From Mycobacterium sp. IS-836 (lineage in GTDB: Bacteria; Actinomycetota; Actinomycetes; Mycobacteriales; Mycobacteriaceae), in the NCBI RefSeq assembly GCF_001954275.1, contig NZ_MBEU01000014.1, positions 37,488 through 101,487 of the forward strand: a stretch of 64,000 nucleotides of DNA. The letters run 5' to 3'. The position numbers were made by a program, and so were the translations under genes. Each line of letters starts with the position of its first letter. Within the stretch, counting starts at the first letter, position 1. The notes under the pieces were generated by a model. That model was not told where the DNA came from. It was given only the letters and a program-made list of their open reading frames with translations, and ran no database searches. Below, one piece after another: positions 15,215 through 25,112 of this stretch.

Positions 15215-17371
15215 ATGCCGACCCTGCCGCCGCCTCCGCCGCCGATCGCCACCGCGAATCCGGTCGCTGCCAGGGCGGCAGGGACGGTGGCAAGGTCGGG
15301 CTTTTATCGCTACGACCTCGACGGGCTGCGCGGCATCGCGATCGCGCTCGTCGCGATGTTCCACGTCTGGTTCGGGCGGGTTTCCGGCGGCGTGGACGTG
15401 TTCCTGGCCCTGTCCGGGTTCTTCTTCGGCGGCAAGATTCTCCGCGCCGCGCTCGACCCGGCCGTTTCGCTGTCACCGATCGCGGAAGTGACGCGGCTGG
15501 TCCGCCGGCTGGTCCCCGCGCTGGTCGTCGTACTGGCCGGGTGCGCGTTGCTGACCATCCTGGTGCAACCGCAAACCCGCTGGGAGACGTTCGCCGACCA
15601 GAGCCTGGCCAGCCTCGGCTATTACCAGAACTGGGAGCTGGCCAACACCGCGGCGGATTATCTGCGCGCCGGTGAAGCCGTCAGCCCGTTGCAGCACATC
15701 TGGTCGATGTCAGTGCAGGGCCAGTTCTACATCGCCTTCCTGCTGCTGGTGGCCGGGTGCGCCTACCTGTTCAGGCGCCGGCTCGGCGCACACCTGCGGA
15801 CCTTGTTCATCGTGCTGCTGACCGTGCTGACGGTGGCCTCGTTCGGGTACGCGATCGTCGCGCATCTCGACAACCAATCGATCGCCTACTACGACAGCTT
15901 CGCGCGGGCGTGGGAGCTGCTGCTGGGCGCGCTCCTCGGTGCGGTGGTGCCCTACGTCCGCTGGCCGATGTGGCTGCGCACCGCCGTCGCCGCCGTCGCA
16001 CTGACGGCCGTCGTGTCGTGCGGCGCCCTGATCGACGGCGTCAGGGAATTCCCCGGCCCATGGGCGCTGGTCCCGGTCGGGGCCACCATGCTGATGATCC
16101 TCGCGGGGGCCAATCTGCACGGCCGGCTGCCGCTGCCGAATCGGCTGCTGGCGGCGGGGCCGCTTGTTGCCCTGGGTGCGATGGCGTACTCGCTGTATCT
16201 GTGGCACTGGCCGCTGCTCATCTTCTGGTTGTCCTATACCGGCCACAAGCACGCCGGCTTCGTCGAAGGCGCGGCCATATTGCTGGTGTCCGGGGTGCTG
16301 GCGCACCTAACCACCCGGCTGGTCGAGGACCCGCTGCGGTATCGGACCACGAGCGGCAGGCAAACCGACGTCGCCCCGGCGCTCCCCTGGCCGGCGCGGT
16401 TCGGCCGGCCGACGATCGCGCTGGGGTCCGCGGTGGTCCTGCTGGCCGTCACGCTCACCGCGACGTCGTTCACGTGGCGTCAGCACGTCACCGTCCTGCG
16501 CGCCGCGGGCAAGGAACTCAGCGTGCTCAACCCGCAGGACTATCCCGGCGCCCGCGCCCTCACCGAACGCGTGCGGGTCCCGGCGCTGCCGATGCGGCCC
16601 ACGGTCTTGGAGGTCAAGCAAGACCTCCCGGTCTCGACCAGGGATGGGTGCATCAGTGACTTCGTCAACCCCGCGGTGGTCAACTGCACCTACGGCGACG
16701 AGGCGGCCACCCGGACCATCGCGCTGGCCGGCGGCTCGCACGCCGAACATTGGCTGCCCGCGCTGGACGTGCTCGGCCACGCGCACCACTTCAAGGTCGT
16801 GACCTATCTCAAGATGGGCTGCCCGTTGTCCACCGAGGAAGTCCCGTTGATCATGGGCAACAACGCGCCCTACCCGCAGTGCCGCGAGTGGGTCCAACGC
16901 ACGATGAGCAAGCTGATCACCGACCGTCCCGACTACGTGTTCACGACAACGACGCGGCCGTGGAACATCAAGACCGGCGACGTGATGCCCGCCACCTACA
17001 TCGGGATCTGGCAAACGTTGTCGGACAACAACATTCCGATCCTCGGCATCCGGGACACCCCGTGGCTGGTCAAGAACGGCCAACCGTTCGATCCGGCGGA
17101 CTGCCTGGCCAAGGGCGGCAACGCGCAGTCGTGCGCGATCAAGCGTTCCGATGCGCTGGCCGAGCACAACCAGACCCTCGATTTCGTCACGCAGTTCCCG
17201 TTGCTCAAGGTGCTCGACATGTCGGACGCCATCTGCCGCGCAGATGTCTGCCGCCCGGTTGAAGGGAACGTGCTGATCTACCACGGCGCTCACCACCTGA
17301 CCCCCACCTACATGCGGACGATGGCCCACGAGCTGGGCCGGCAGATCGCGGCGAACACCGGTTGGTGGTGA
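15215..17371 (+). CDS. OafA/YrhL-type membrane acyltransferase with SGNH domain (Rv1565c-like)
   Basis: 718 residues. Acyltransferase-3 domain (about 30-385) with the signature YRYDLDGLRGIAI at its start, about ten to eleven membrane helices, and LYLWHWPLLIFW near its end. A further helix near 410-430 leads to an extracytoplasmic SGNH-hydrolase-like domain (about 470-718) with a nucleophile motif GGSHAEHWLPAL and a C-terminal His in YHGAHHLTPTYM. Such fusions O-acylate cell-envelope glycans or lipids; the acceptor is not known. The N-terminus is Pro-rich. ATG 15215 follows a TAAATT element (15198-15203) just after the ripD terminator, so it probably has its own promoter. Confidence 0.9.
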   Translation: MPTLPPPPPPIATANPVAARAAGTVARSGFYRYDLDGLRGIAIALVAMFHVWFGRVSGGVDVFLALSGFFFGGKILRAALDPAVSLSPIAEVTRLVRRLVPALVVVLAGCALLTILVQPQTRWETFADQSLASLGYYQNWELANTAADYLRAGEAVSPLQHIWSMSVQGQFYIAFLLLVAGCAYLFRRRLGAHLRTLFIVLLTVLTVASFGYAIVAHLDNQSIAYYDSFARAWELLLGALLGAVVPYVRWPMWLRTAVAAVALTAVVSCGALIDGVREFPGPWALVPVGATMLMILAGANLHGRLPLPNRLLAAGPLVALGAMAYSLYLWHWPLLIFWLSYTGHKHAGFVEGAAILLVSGVLAHLTTRLVEDPLRYRTTSGRQTDVAPALPWPARFGRPTIALGSAVVLLAVTLTATSFTWRQHVTVLRAAGKELSVLNPQDYPGARALTERVRVPALPMRPTVLEVKQDLPVSTRDGCISDFVNPAVVNCTYGDEAATRTIALAGGSHAEHWLPALDVLGHAHHFKVVTYLKMGCPLSTEEVPLIMGNNAPYPQCREWVQRTMSKLITDRPDYVFTTTTRPWNIKTGDVMPATYIGIWQTLSDNNIPILGIRDTPWLVKNGQPFDPADCLAKGGNAQSCAIKRSDALAEHNQTLDFVTQFPLLKVLDMSDAICRADVCRPVEGNVLIYHGAHHLTPTYMRTMAHELGRQIAANTGWW

Positions 17372-17408
17372 GGCAGCCGCACCCAGCGCTCGCGGATAAG
17401 GTCAAGGG

Positions 17409-19613
17409 ATGCCGTCGAACAATCCACCCGCGACTTCGGGCGTCGCGGAACCCGATACGGAAGAGTCCGCACCTACCCTGCCCACCGTGTGGCCGGGCAA
17501 CGCCTATCCGCTCGGGGCCGCCTATGACGGCGCGGGAACTAACTTTTCGCTGTTTTCCGAAATCGCCGACAAGGTCGAGCTGTGTCTGATCGACGCCAAC
17601 GGCGGCGAGTCGCGCATCCCCCTGGACGAGGTCGACGGATACGTCTGGCACGCCTATCTGCCGAACATCACCCCGGGCCAGCGCTACGGCTTTCGCGTCT
17701 ACGGGCCGTTCGATCCGGCCGCCGGCCACCGGTGCGACCCGAGCAAGCTGCTGCTCGACCCGTACGGGAAGGCTTTCCACGGCGATTTCACGTTCGGCCA
17801 GGCGCTGTACTCGTATGACATGAGCGCCGTCGACCCGGACACCAACGGGGTCGACACCGGCACGCCCCCGATGGTCGACTCGCTCGGCCACACGATGACC
17901 AGCGTGGTGAGCAACCCCTTTTTCGACTGGGGATCCGACCGGGCGCCGCTCACGCCGTATCACGAAACGGTCATCTACGAGGCCCATGTCAAGGGCATGA
18001 CGCAGACCCATCCCGGTGTCCCCGAGGGGCTTCGGGGCACGTATGCCGGGCTGGCCCACCCGGTGGTCATCGAGCACCTCAAGTCGCTGAATGTCACGGC
18101 GCTGGAATTGATGCCGGTTCACCAGTTCATGCACGACTCGCGGCTGCTGGACCTGGGGCTGCGAAACTACTGGGGCTACAACACGTTCGGGTTCTTCGCC
18201 CCGCACAACCAGTACGCGTCCAACCGCGACGCCAGCGTCGCCGAATTCAAGACCATGGTGCGCAGCCTGCACGAAGCCGGCATCGAGGTCATTCTCGACG
18301 TGGTCTACAACCACACCGCCGAAGGCAATCACCTGGGGCCGACCATCAACTTCCGCGGCATCGACAACGCGGCCTACTACCGGCTGGTCGACGAGGACCT
18401 GCGGTTGTACAAGGATTTCACCGGCACCGGCAACAGCCTCAACGCCCGTCATCCGCATGTGCTGCAGCTGATCATGGACTCGCTGCGCTACTGGGTGACC
18501 GAGATGCACGTCGACGGGTTCCGGTTCGACCTGGCTTCCACGCTGGCCCGCGAGTTGCACGACGTCGACCGGCTGAGCGCGTTTTTCGATCTGGTGCAAC
18601 AGGATCCGATCGTCAGCCAGGTCAAGCTGATCGCCGAGCCGTGGGATGTCGGCGAGGGCGGCTATCAGGTCGGCAATTTCCCGGGTTTGTGGACCGAGTG
18701 GAACGGGAAGTACCGGGATACTGTGCGTGACTACTGGCGGGGCGAGCCCGCAACCCTCGGCGAGTTCGCGTCCCGGCTGACCGGGTCGTCGGACCTCTAC
18801 GAAGTCACCGGCCGGCGCCCCAGCGCAAGCATCAACTTCGTCACCGCCCACGACGGGTTCACCCTCAACGACCTGGTGTCCTACAACGAAAAGCACAACG
18901 AAGCCAACGGCGAGGACAATCGCGACGGGGAAAGCCACAACCGATCGTGGAACTGTGGCGTCGAGGGCCCCACCGACGACCCGGAGATCGTCGAGCTGCG
19001 TTGCCGCCAGATGCGCAACTTCTGGGCCACCCTGATGGTCAGCCAGGGCACGCCGATGATCGCGCATGGCGACGAGATTGGGCGGTCGCAGAACGGCAAC
19101 AACAACGTCTACTGCCAGGACTCCGAATTGTCTTGGATGGATTGGTCTTTGGTCGACAAGAACGCCGACCTGCTGGCATTCGCGCGCAAGGCCACGACCC
19201 TGCGCAAGGACCATCCGGTGTTCCGCCGGCGCCGGTTCTTCGAGGGCGAGCTGATCCGAACCGGCGACGAGGTTCGCGATATCGCCTGGCTGACCCCGGG
19301 CGGGCGGGAGATGACCCACGAGGACTGGAATAAGAGCTTCCACCATCGCTGTGTGGCGGTGTTTCTCAACGGCGACGCCATCGCCGCGCCCGATGCCCGT
19401 GGCGAGCACGTGGTCGATGACTCGTTTCTGTTGTGCTTCAACGCCCACGACGACTACGTGGAGTTCGTCGCCCCGCACGACGACTACGCGCGCGAGTGGA
19501 CCGTCGAGCTGGACACGAATCACCCCGCCGGCGACGCCGATTCGGTCGTGGCGGCCGAAGAGAAGTTCGAAGTGCCGGCCCGCTCGTTGCTGATCCTGCG
19601 TAAGACCGCCTGA
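17409..19613 (+). CDS. treX: Glycogen debranching enzyme TreX
   Basis: 734 residues, GH13 isoamylase-type debranching enzyme: an N-terminal beta-sandwich domain (about 25-150), the catalytic barrel, and a C-terminal beta domain. Catalytic segments: GFRFDLASTL (nucleophile Asp), KLIAEPWDVG (acid Glu) and VTAHDGFTLND. It removes alpha-1,6 branches to provide maltodextrins for TreY and TreZ. ATG 17409 lies just after AAGGTCAAGGG. First of the treX-treY-treZ operon (3 nt gap, then 8 nt overlap), matching Rv1564c-Rv1562c. Confidence 0.96.
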   Translation: MPSNNPPATSGVAEPDTEESAPTLPTVWPGNAYPLGAAYDGAGTNFSLFSEIADKVELCLIDANGGESRIPLDEVDGYVWHAYLPNITPGQRYGFRVYGPFDPAAGHRCDPSKLLLDPYGKAFHGDFTFGQALYSYDMSAVDPDTNGVDTGTPPMVDSLGHTMTSVVSNPFFDWGSDRAPLTPYHETVIYEAHVKGMTQTHPGVPEGLRGTYAGLAHPVVIEHLKSLNVTALELMPVHQFMHDSRLLDLGLRNYWGYNTFGFFAPHNQYASNRDASVAEFKTMVRSLHEAGIEVILDVVYNHTAEGNHLGPTINFRGIDNAAYYRLVDEDLRLYKDFTGTGNSLNARHPHVLQLIMDSLRYWVTEMHVDGFRFDLASTLARELHDVDRLSAFFDLVQQDPIVSQVKLIAEPWDVGEGGYQVGNFPGLWTEWNGKYRDTVRDYWRGEPATLGEFASRLTGSSDLYEVTGRRPSASINFVTAHDGFTLNDLVSYNEKHNEANGEDNRDGESHNRSWNCGVEGPTDDPEIVELRCRQMRNFWATLMVSQGTPMIAHGDEIGRSQNGNNNVYCQDSELSWMDWSLVDKNADLLAFARKATTLRKDHPVFRRRRFFEGELIRTGDEVRDIAWLTPGGREMTHEDWNKSFHHRCVAVFLNGDAIAAPDARGEHVVDDSFLLCFNAHDDYVEFVAPHDDYAREWTVELDTNHPAGDADSVVAAEEKFEVPARSLLILRKTA

Positions 19614-19616
19614 CGC

Positions 19617-21923
19617 ATGGCTTTTCCGGTCCGGGCAACCTACCGGTTACAGCTGCGCGGTGAGTCCAGCGGATTCGGGTTCACCCTCGCCGACGCCGAG
19701 AACCTGCTGGACTACCTCGACGACCTCGGTGTCTCACATCTGTACCTGTCGCCGATCCTGACCGCGGCCCGGGGGTCCAGCCATGGATACGACGTCACCG
19801 ACCCGACGAGCGTGTCGCCGGAGCTGGGCGGGCCCGACGGCCTCGCGCGGCTGTCCGCGGCGGCCCGCGCGCGCGGCATGGGCCTGGTCGTCGACATCGT
19901 GCCCAACCACGTCGGCATCGACAAACCCGAGCAGAACGCGTGGTGGTGGGACGTGCTGCGGCACGGCCGGTCCTCGCCGCACGCGCCATTCTTCGACATC
20001 GACTGGGACGTCGGCGACGGGCGAATCATCCTGCCGCTGTTGGGTTCCGACGACGACGCCACCGACCTGACCGTCGACGGGGAGCTGCTGCGACTGGGCC
20101 AGCTGGCCTTGCCTATCGCCCCCGGCACGGGCGGTGGCACCGGACCGGAGGTCCACGATCGCCAGCACTACCGGTTGGTCGGCTGGCGAAACGGGGTCTG
20201 TGGGTACCGCCGCTTCTTCTCGATCACGTCGCTGGCCGGCCTGCGGCAGGAAGACCGCGCGGTGTTCGAGGCCAGCCACGCCGAAGTCGCCCGCTGGTTC
20301 GAGGAGGGTCTGGTCGACGGCGTGCGCATCGACCATCCCGACGGGTTGTCCGATCCCTGTGGGTATTTGGCAAGGCTGCGCGACCTCGTCGGTCCGGACG
20401 CCTGGATCGTGATCGAAAAGATCCTCGCCGTCGACGAAGCGCTGGAACCCACGCTGCCGGTCGCCGGAACCACCGGCTACGACGCGCTGCGCGAGGTGGG
20501 CGGGGTCTTCATCGACCCCGCCGGGGCGCCCGCGCTCACGGCGCTCGTCGAATCGGCCGGTACGGACTATCACGCGATGCCGGAACTGTTGCGCGACCTC
20601 AAGATCCATGCGGCCACCGACACCCTGGCCAGCGAACTGGACAGGCTGCGGAGGTCCATCACGGCAGCGGCCGGCACCGATCATCCGCAGCTGCCCGAGG
20701 CGGTGACCGCCCTGCTCAGCCACATCGGGGTATACCGCTGCGACTACCCTGGCCTGGCCGCGATCCTGCCCACCGCGCTGGCCGAAACCCAAGCGGCGGC
20801 ACCACAATTGGGGCCGGCGCTGCAGCTGATCGCCGCGGCGCTGGCCGCTGACGCAGAGCCTGCCACCCGCCTGCAGCAGCTGTGCGGCGCCGTGACCGCC
20901 AAGGCAACCGAGGACTGCCTGTTCTACCGCGACGCGCGACTGGTGTCGCTGAACGAGGTGGGCGGCGAGCCGCGTCGGTTCGGCGTGAGCGTCGCCGAGT
21001 TTCACCACCGCGCCGCCACCCGCGCTCGGACATGGCCGCAGGCGATGACAACGCTCACCACACACGACACCAAGCGCGGCGAGGACGTGCGGGCCCGCAT
21101 CGGCGTGCTGTCGCAGGTGCCGTCGCTGTGGACCGAGTTTCTCGCCCGTTGGGAAATTGCGGCCCCCTCCCCGGATCCCGCGACCGGGCGATTCCTGTGG
21201 CAGAACATCTTCGGGGTCTGGCCGGTGGGCGGCGAGGTCACCGAAGAGCTGCGCGGTCGGCTGCACCGGTACGCCGAGAAGGCGATCCGGGAGGCCGGCC
21301 TACACACCTCGTGGAACGAGCCGGACCCGGCGTTCGAGGAGGAGGTGCACCGCTGGCTGGATACCGTGCTCGACGGGCCCGTGGCGCCCGCACTGACCGA
21401 GCTTGTCGCCCAACTCAATCCGCACGCCGCGAGCGACTCCCTGGGTCAGAAGCTGCTCGCCCTGACGGTGCCCGGCATCCCCGACGTCTACCAGGGCACC
21501 GAGCTGTGGGACGACAGCCTGGTGGACCCGGACAACCGCCGCCCGGTCGACTACGGAGCCCGCAGGGCCGCGCTGAAAGAGTTGCGGCACCCCAAGATTC
21601 GCGTCGTCACCGCGGCGCTGGCGCTGCGGCGCTCCCGGCCGGACAGTTTTCTGCGCGGCTCATACCTTCCCGTGCTGGCCGACGGCGAAGCCGGCGATCA
21701 CGTGGTGGCGTTCCGCCGCGGCTGGGAAGGCCAGGACGTCCTGGTCGCGGTCACCCGCTGGACCGTGCGGCTGGCCGAAACCGGCTGGGGTAACACCGTC
21801 CTGCCGTTGCCCGAGGGCTCCTGGACCGACACCCTCACCGGCGCCATGGCCAGCGGGCCGACGTCGACCGCCGAATTGTTCGCGGACCTGCCCGTCGTCC
21901 TGCTGGAGCGCGACCATGAGTGA
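19617..21923 (+). CDS. treY: Maltooligosyltrehalose synthase TreY
   Basis: 768 residues, GH13. It isomerises the terminal alpha-1,4 bond of maltodextrins to an alpha,alpha-1,1 bond. Family signatures: the N-terminal PVRATYRLQL, GLVVDIVPNHVG, VDGVRIDHPDGL and TTHDTKRGED. ATG 19617 starts 3 nt after the treX stop. It overlaps treZ by 8 nt, so translation is likely coupled. Confidence 0.97.
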   Translation: MAFPVRATYRLQLRGESSGFGFTLADAENLLDYLDDLGVSHLYLSPILTAARGSSHGYDVTDPTSVSPELGGPDGLARLSAAARARGMGLVVDIVPNHVGIDKPEQNAWWWDVLRHGRSSPHAPFFDIDWDVGDGRIILPLLGSDDDATDLTVDGELLRLGQLALPIAPGTGGGTGPEVHDRQHYRLVGWRNGVCGYRRFFSITSLAGLRQEDRAVFEASHAEVARWFEEGLVDGVRIDHPDGLSDPCGYLARLRDLVGPDAWIVIEKILAVDEALEPTLPVAGTTGYDALREVGGVFIDPAGAPALTALVESAGTDYHAMPELLRDLKIHAATDTLASELDRLRRSITAAAGTDHPQLPEAVTALLSHIGVYRCDYPGLAAILPTALAETQAAAPQLGPALQLIAAALAADAEPATRLQQLCGAVTAKATEDCLFYRDARLVSLNEVGGEPRRFGVSVAEFHHRAATRARTWPQAMTTLTTHDTKRGEDVRARIGVLSQVPSLWTEFLARWEIAAPSPDPATGRFLWQNIFGVWPVGGEVTEELRGRLHRYAEKAIREAGLHTSWNEPDPAFEEEVHRWLDTVLDGPVAPALTELVAQLNPHAASDSLGQKLLALTVPGIPDVYQGTELWDDSLVDPDNRRPVDYGARRAALKELRHPKIRVVTAALALRRSRPDSFLRGSYLPVLADGEAGDHVVAFRRGWEGQDVLVAVTRWTVRLAETGWGNTVLPLPEGSWTDTLTGAMASGPTSTAELFADLPVVLLERDHE

Positions 21924-23670
21924 ATTCCGCGTCTGGGCGCCCAAACCCGCGGAGGTGCGCCTCGACCTAAACGGCCCAGACGGCGAGGCGCACGCGATGA
22001 CGCGCTCGGGTGACGGCTGGTGGCACACGTCGGTCGACACGGCGCCGGACGCCAGGTACGGGTTCCTGCTCGACGACGACCCCACCGTCCTGCCGGACCC
22101 CCGGTCGCCCCGCCAACCCGACGGGGTGCACGCCCGCTCGCAGCTGTGGGACGCTTCGGCGGCGGCCTGGACCGACGCCGCCTGGCCCGGCCGATCGGTC
22201 GAAGGCGCGGTGATCTACGAACTGCACGTCGGCACCTTCACCCGCGACGGCACCTTCGACGCCGCCGTCGAAAGGCTGGACTACCTGACCGATCTCGGTG
22301 TCGACTTCGTCGAGCTGATGCCCGTCAATTCCTTTGCCGGAACACACGGCTGGGGATATGACGGAGTGTTGTGGTACAGCGTGCACGAACCCTACGGCGG
22401 GCCCGACGGCCTGGTGCGCTTCGTCGACGCCTGCCACGCGCGCGGTCTGGGGGTATTGATCGACGCGGTGTTCAACCACTTCGGCCCCTCGGGCAACTAC
22501 CTGCCCCGCTTCGGCCCCTACCTCTCGTCGGCCAGCAACCCGTGGGGGGAAGGCATCAACATCGCCGACGCCGACTCCGACGAGGTGCGCCGCTACATCA
22601 TCGGATGCGCGCTGCGCTGGATGCGTGACTTCCACGCCGACGGCCTGCGGCTCGACGCGGTACACGCGCTGGTGGACACCACGGCCATCCACATCCTCGA
22701 GGAACTCGCCGCCGAAACCGACTGGCTGGCAAGGCAGCTGGGCCGCCCGCTGTCGCTGGTCGCCGAAAGCGATCTCAACGACCCGCGGCTGATCACCCCC
22801 CGCGACCGCAACGGTTACGGCATCACCGCGCAGTGGGATGACGACATCCACCACGCGATCCATACAGCGGTATCCGGTGAGCGGCAGGGCTACTACGCCG
22901 ACTTCGGCTCGCTGGCCACGCTGGCGAAGGCCCTGCGCCGCGGGTACTTCCACGCCGGGACCTATTCGTCGTTTCGCCGGCGCCGGCACGGGCGGCCGCT
23001 GGATACTTCTGAGGGGTCCGGCATCCCCGCGACCAGGCTGCTCGCCTACACCTGCACCCACGATCAGGTGGGGAACCGGGCGCTCGGCGATCGCCCGTCG
23101 CAGGGCCTCACCGCCGGCCAGCTGGCCATCAAGGCCGCCCTGGTACTCGGCTCTCCCTACACCGCAATGCTTTTCATGGGTGAGGAGTGGGGCGCGTCGA
23201 CGCCGTTCCAGTTTTTCAGCTCACACCCCGAACCGGAGTTGGCCCGGGCCACCGCCGAGGGCCGTAAAGCCGAGTTCGCCGAGCACGGCTGGGACGCCTC
23301 AACGAAAGGGGAGGTCCCCGACCCGCAGGACCCACAGACGTTTCTGCGCTCCAAGCTGAATTGGGACGAGGTCAGCTCCGGCGAGCATGCCCCCTTGCTG
23401 CGGCTCTATCGCGACCTGATCGCCCTGCGCCGCACCGAGGCCGACCTGGCCGACCCGTGGCTGGACCACCTCGCCGTCGACTACGACGAGGAGCAGGCCT
23501 GGATTGTGTTGCACCGCGGCCGGTTACGCATCGCGTGCAACCTAGGCGCTGGGCAGGTGACGGTGCCGGTCGCCGGTGACTTGGTGCTGGCGTGGGGCGA
23601 GCCGACGGTCGGTGGGGAAACCACAGAGCTGCCGGCGCATTCGCTTGCGATACTGCGGGTCGCCGGGTAG
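21916..23670 (+). CDS. treZ: Maltooligosyltrehalose trehalohydrolase TreZ
   Basis: 584 residues, GH13. It releases trehalose from maltooligosyltrehalose, completing the glycogen-to-trehalose route. Signatures: EFRVWAPKPAEVRLDL at the start, LIDAVFNHFGPSGNYLP, DGLRLDAVHALVD, SLVAESDLND and TCTHDQVGNR. The start ATG 21916 lies inside the treY reading frame. Convergent with the HNH gene 3 nt downstream, without an obvious terminator. Confidence 0.97.
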   Translation: MSEFRVWAPKPAEVRLDLNGPDGEAHAMTRSGDGWWHTSVDTAPDARYGFLLDDDPTVLPDPRSPRQPDGVHARSQLWDASAAAWTDAAWPGRSVEGAVIYELHVGTFTRDGTFDAAVERLDYLTDLGVDFVELMPVNSFAGTHGWGYDGVLWYSVHEPYGGPDGLVRFVDACHARGLGVLIDAVFNHFGPSGNYLPRFGPYLSSASNPWGEGINIADADSDEVRRYIIGCALRWMRDFHADGLRLDAVHALVDTTAIHILEELAAETDWLARQLGRPLSLVAESDLNDPRLITPRDRNGYGITAQWDDDIHHAIHTAVSGERQGYYADFGSLATLAKALRRGYFHAGTYSSFRRRRHGRPLDTSEGSGIPATRLLAYTCTHDQVGNRALGDRPSQGLTAGQLAIKAALVLGSPYTAMLFMGEEWGASTPFQFFSSHPEPELARATAEGRKAEFAEHGWDASTKGEVPDPQDPQTFLRSKLNWDEVSSGEHAPLLRLYRDLIALRRTEADLADPWLDHLAVDYDEEQAWIVLHRGRLRIACNLGAGQVTVPVAGDLVLAWGEPTVGGETTELPAHSLAILRVAG

Positions 23671-23673
23671 ACG

Positions 23674-25038
23674 TCAAACGGGTTCGTCGTCGTCCGGACC
23701 GCGGAGGAATCGTTCGGGGTGATGAAACGCGTTGGTTCGGGGTTGGCCGCGATCGAGGTGTGCCGGCGGTAGCCATTCGGTGTGGCCTCGGGCGTTGGTG
23801 CGGGTGGTCCAACCCTTTTCGACGAGCCGGTTATCCGGGCCGCAGGCCAAGGTGAGATCCGTGATGTCGGTGCGACGCGTGGTGGTCCAGCCGCGGACGT
23901 GATGCACTTGGCTGTGATAGGCAGGGGCATCGCACCCCGGCCTACTACAGCCACGATCCTTGGCGTACAACATGATTCGCTGCGCCGGGGAGGCCAACCG
24001 CTTGGCGTGGTACAGCGCCAGCGGTTTGGCGTTATCGAAGAGCGCCAAGTAATGGTGAGCGTGGCTGGCCATGCGAATCACATCCGACATCGGAAGCAGC
24101 GAACCTCCACCGGTCACACCTTTGCCTGCGGCCGCCTCCAGTTGCTCGAGTGTGGCGGTCACGATGATCGACACCGGCAGCCCGTTGTGCTGGCCCAGCA
24201 CGCCCGAGGCGAACAGGGCGCGCAGCGCAGCCAGCAAGGCGTCATGGTTGCGTTGGGCTTGGGACCGGCCGTCGCGGCGCACCGCATCCTCGTCGGGTTC
24301 CTGGTCGACGACAGGGATTTCGTCCTCGGGGTTGCAGGTGCCCGGAGCGGCCAGCTTGGCCAGCATGGCCTCGATGGCCGCCCGCAATTCCGGGGTGACC
24401 ATGCCGCTCAGGCGTGACATGCCGTCGAATTCCTGCCTGCCCAAACTGATGCCCCGCTTGCGGGCGCGTTCGGCGTCGCTGAACTCCCCGTCGGGGTTAA
24501 GCCAATCCATGATCCGCTGGGCGTATCGGGCCAACTCATCGGGGCGATAGTGGCTGGCCTGCTCCGCCAGATCGGCATCGGCGGCCTCGCAGGTGCACAC
24601 GTCCACCTCGGCGGGCAAGTGGGCGAAGAAGTCGCGGATCACCCGCACGTGCCCGTCGCCGATCAGCCCCGCCCGCTGGGCGCTCGCGGTCGCACTCAAT
24701 CGCGGCGCCAACGGCTCCCCGGTCAACGCCCGCCGCGGCCCGAGATCTTGGGCTTCCGCGACGCGCCGCGCCGCCTCGGCCTTCGTGATGCGCAGCCGGT
24801 CGCCCAGCACCGAACGCAGCGTGCCGCCCAATTCTTCCGGGCCGGCTTGGGCGCCAAGCTGATTGATCAGAGTGTGCTGCGGGGCCCGCAGCCGGCGGGC
24901 CGCCGATTCGAGGCTTTCCAGGGCCCGCAATCGTTCCGGGGTGGTCAACACGTCAAAAGACAACTCGCCCAGACGCTCCAGATCGGTCTTGAGCGCGTCG
25001 AAGACCTCGACGATCTCCTCGCGACTACTCGAACCCAT
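23674..25038 (-). CDS. DUF222/HNH endonuclease-like protein (13E12 family)
   Basis: 454 residues. N-terminal DUF222 region (about 20-330) and a C-terminal HNH domain with [17 protein letters not shown] followed by a conserved Trp and a CGPDN segment. This is the REP13E12/13E12 family, found in many copies in mycobacteria and in places an integration site for phage. Nuclease activity is probable from the motif but unproven for most copies. ATG 25038 ([13 protein letters not shown]) follows a GGGG stretch; the frame is open upstream but that part looks like non-coding sequence. It sits between treZ and a MocR gene where M. tuberculosis carries a toxin-antitoxin pair, as I remember. Confidence 0.88.
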   Translation of the reverse strand: MGSSSREEIVEVFDALKTDLERLGELSFDVLTTPERLRALESLESAARRLRAPQHTLINQLGAQAGPEELGGTLRSVLGDRLRITKAEAARRVAEAQDLGPRRALTGEPLAPRLSATASAQRAGLIGDGHVRVIRDFFAHLPAEVDVCTCEAADADLAEQASHYRPDELARYAQRIMDWLNPDGEFSDAERARKRGISLGRQEFDGMSRLSGMVTPELRAAIEAMLAKLAAPGTCNPEDEIPVVDQEPDEDAVRRDGRSQAQRNHDALLAALRALFASGVLGQHNGLPVSIIVTATLEQLEAAAGKGVTGGGSLLPMSDVIRMASHAHHYLALFDNAKPLALYHAKRLASPAQRIMLYAKDRGCSRPGCDAPAYHSQVHHVRGWTTTRRTDITDLTLACGPDNRLVEKGWTTRTNARGHTEWLPPAHLDRGQPRTNAFHHPERFLRGPDDDEPV

Positions 25039-25112
25039 GCCCCAAACACTACGAAGGCCCACCGACAAGAAACGCCGTCCGGTGACCACTGAAACCAGAG
25101 TGGCACAAGGGA

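Noticed and set aside
17205..19523. 772-codon frame opposite treX
   Set aside because: Antisense shadow of a clear GH13 enzyme; no start context or motifs.
23674..25038. Prophage or insertion sequence at the 13E12-type gene
   Set aside because: No integrase, transposase, terminal repeats or att duplication were found around it.
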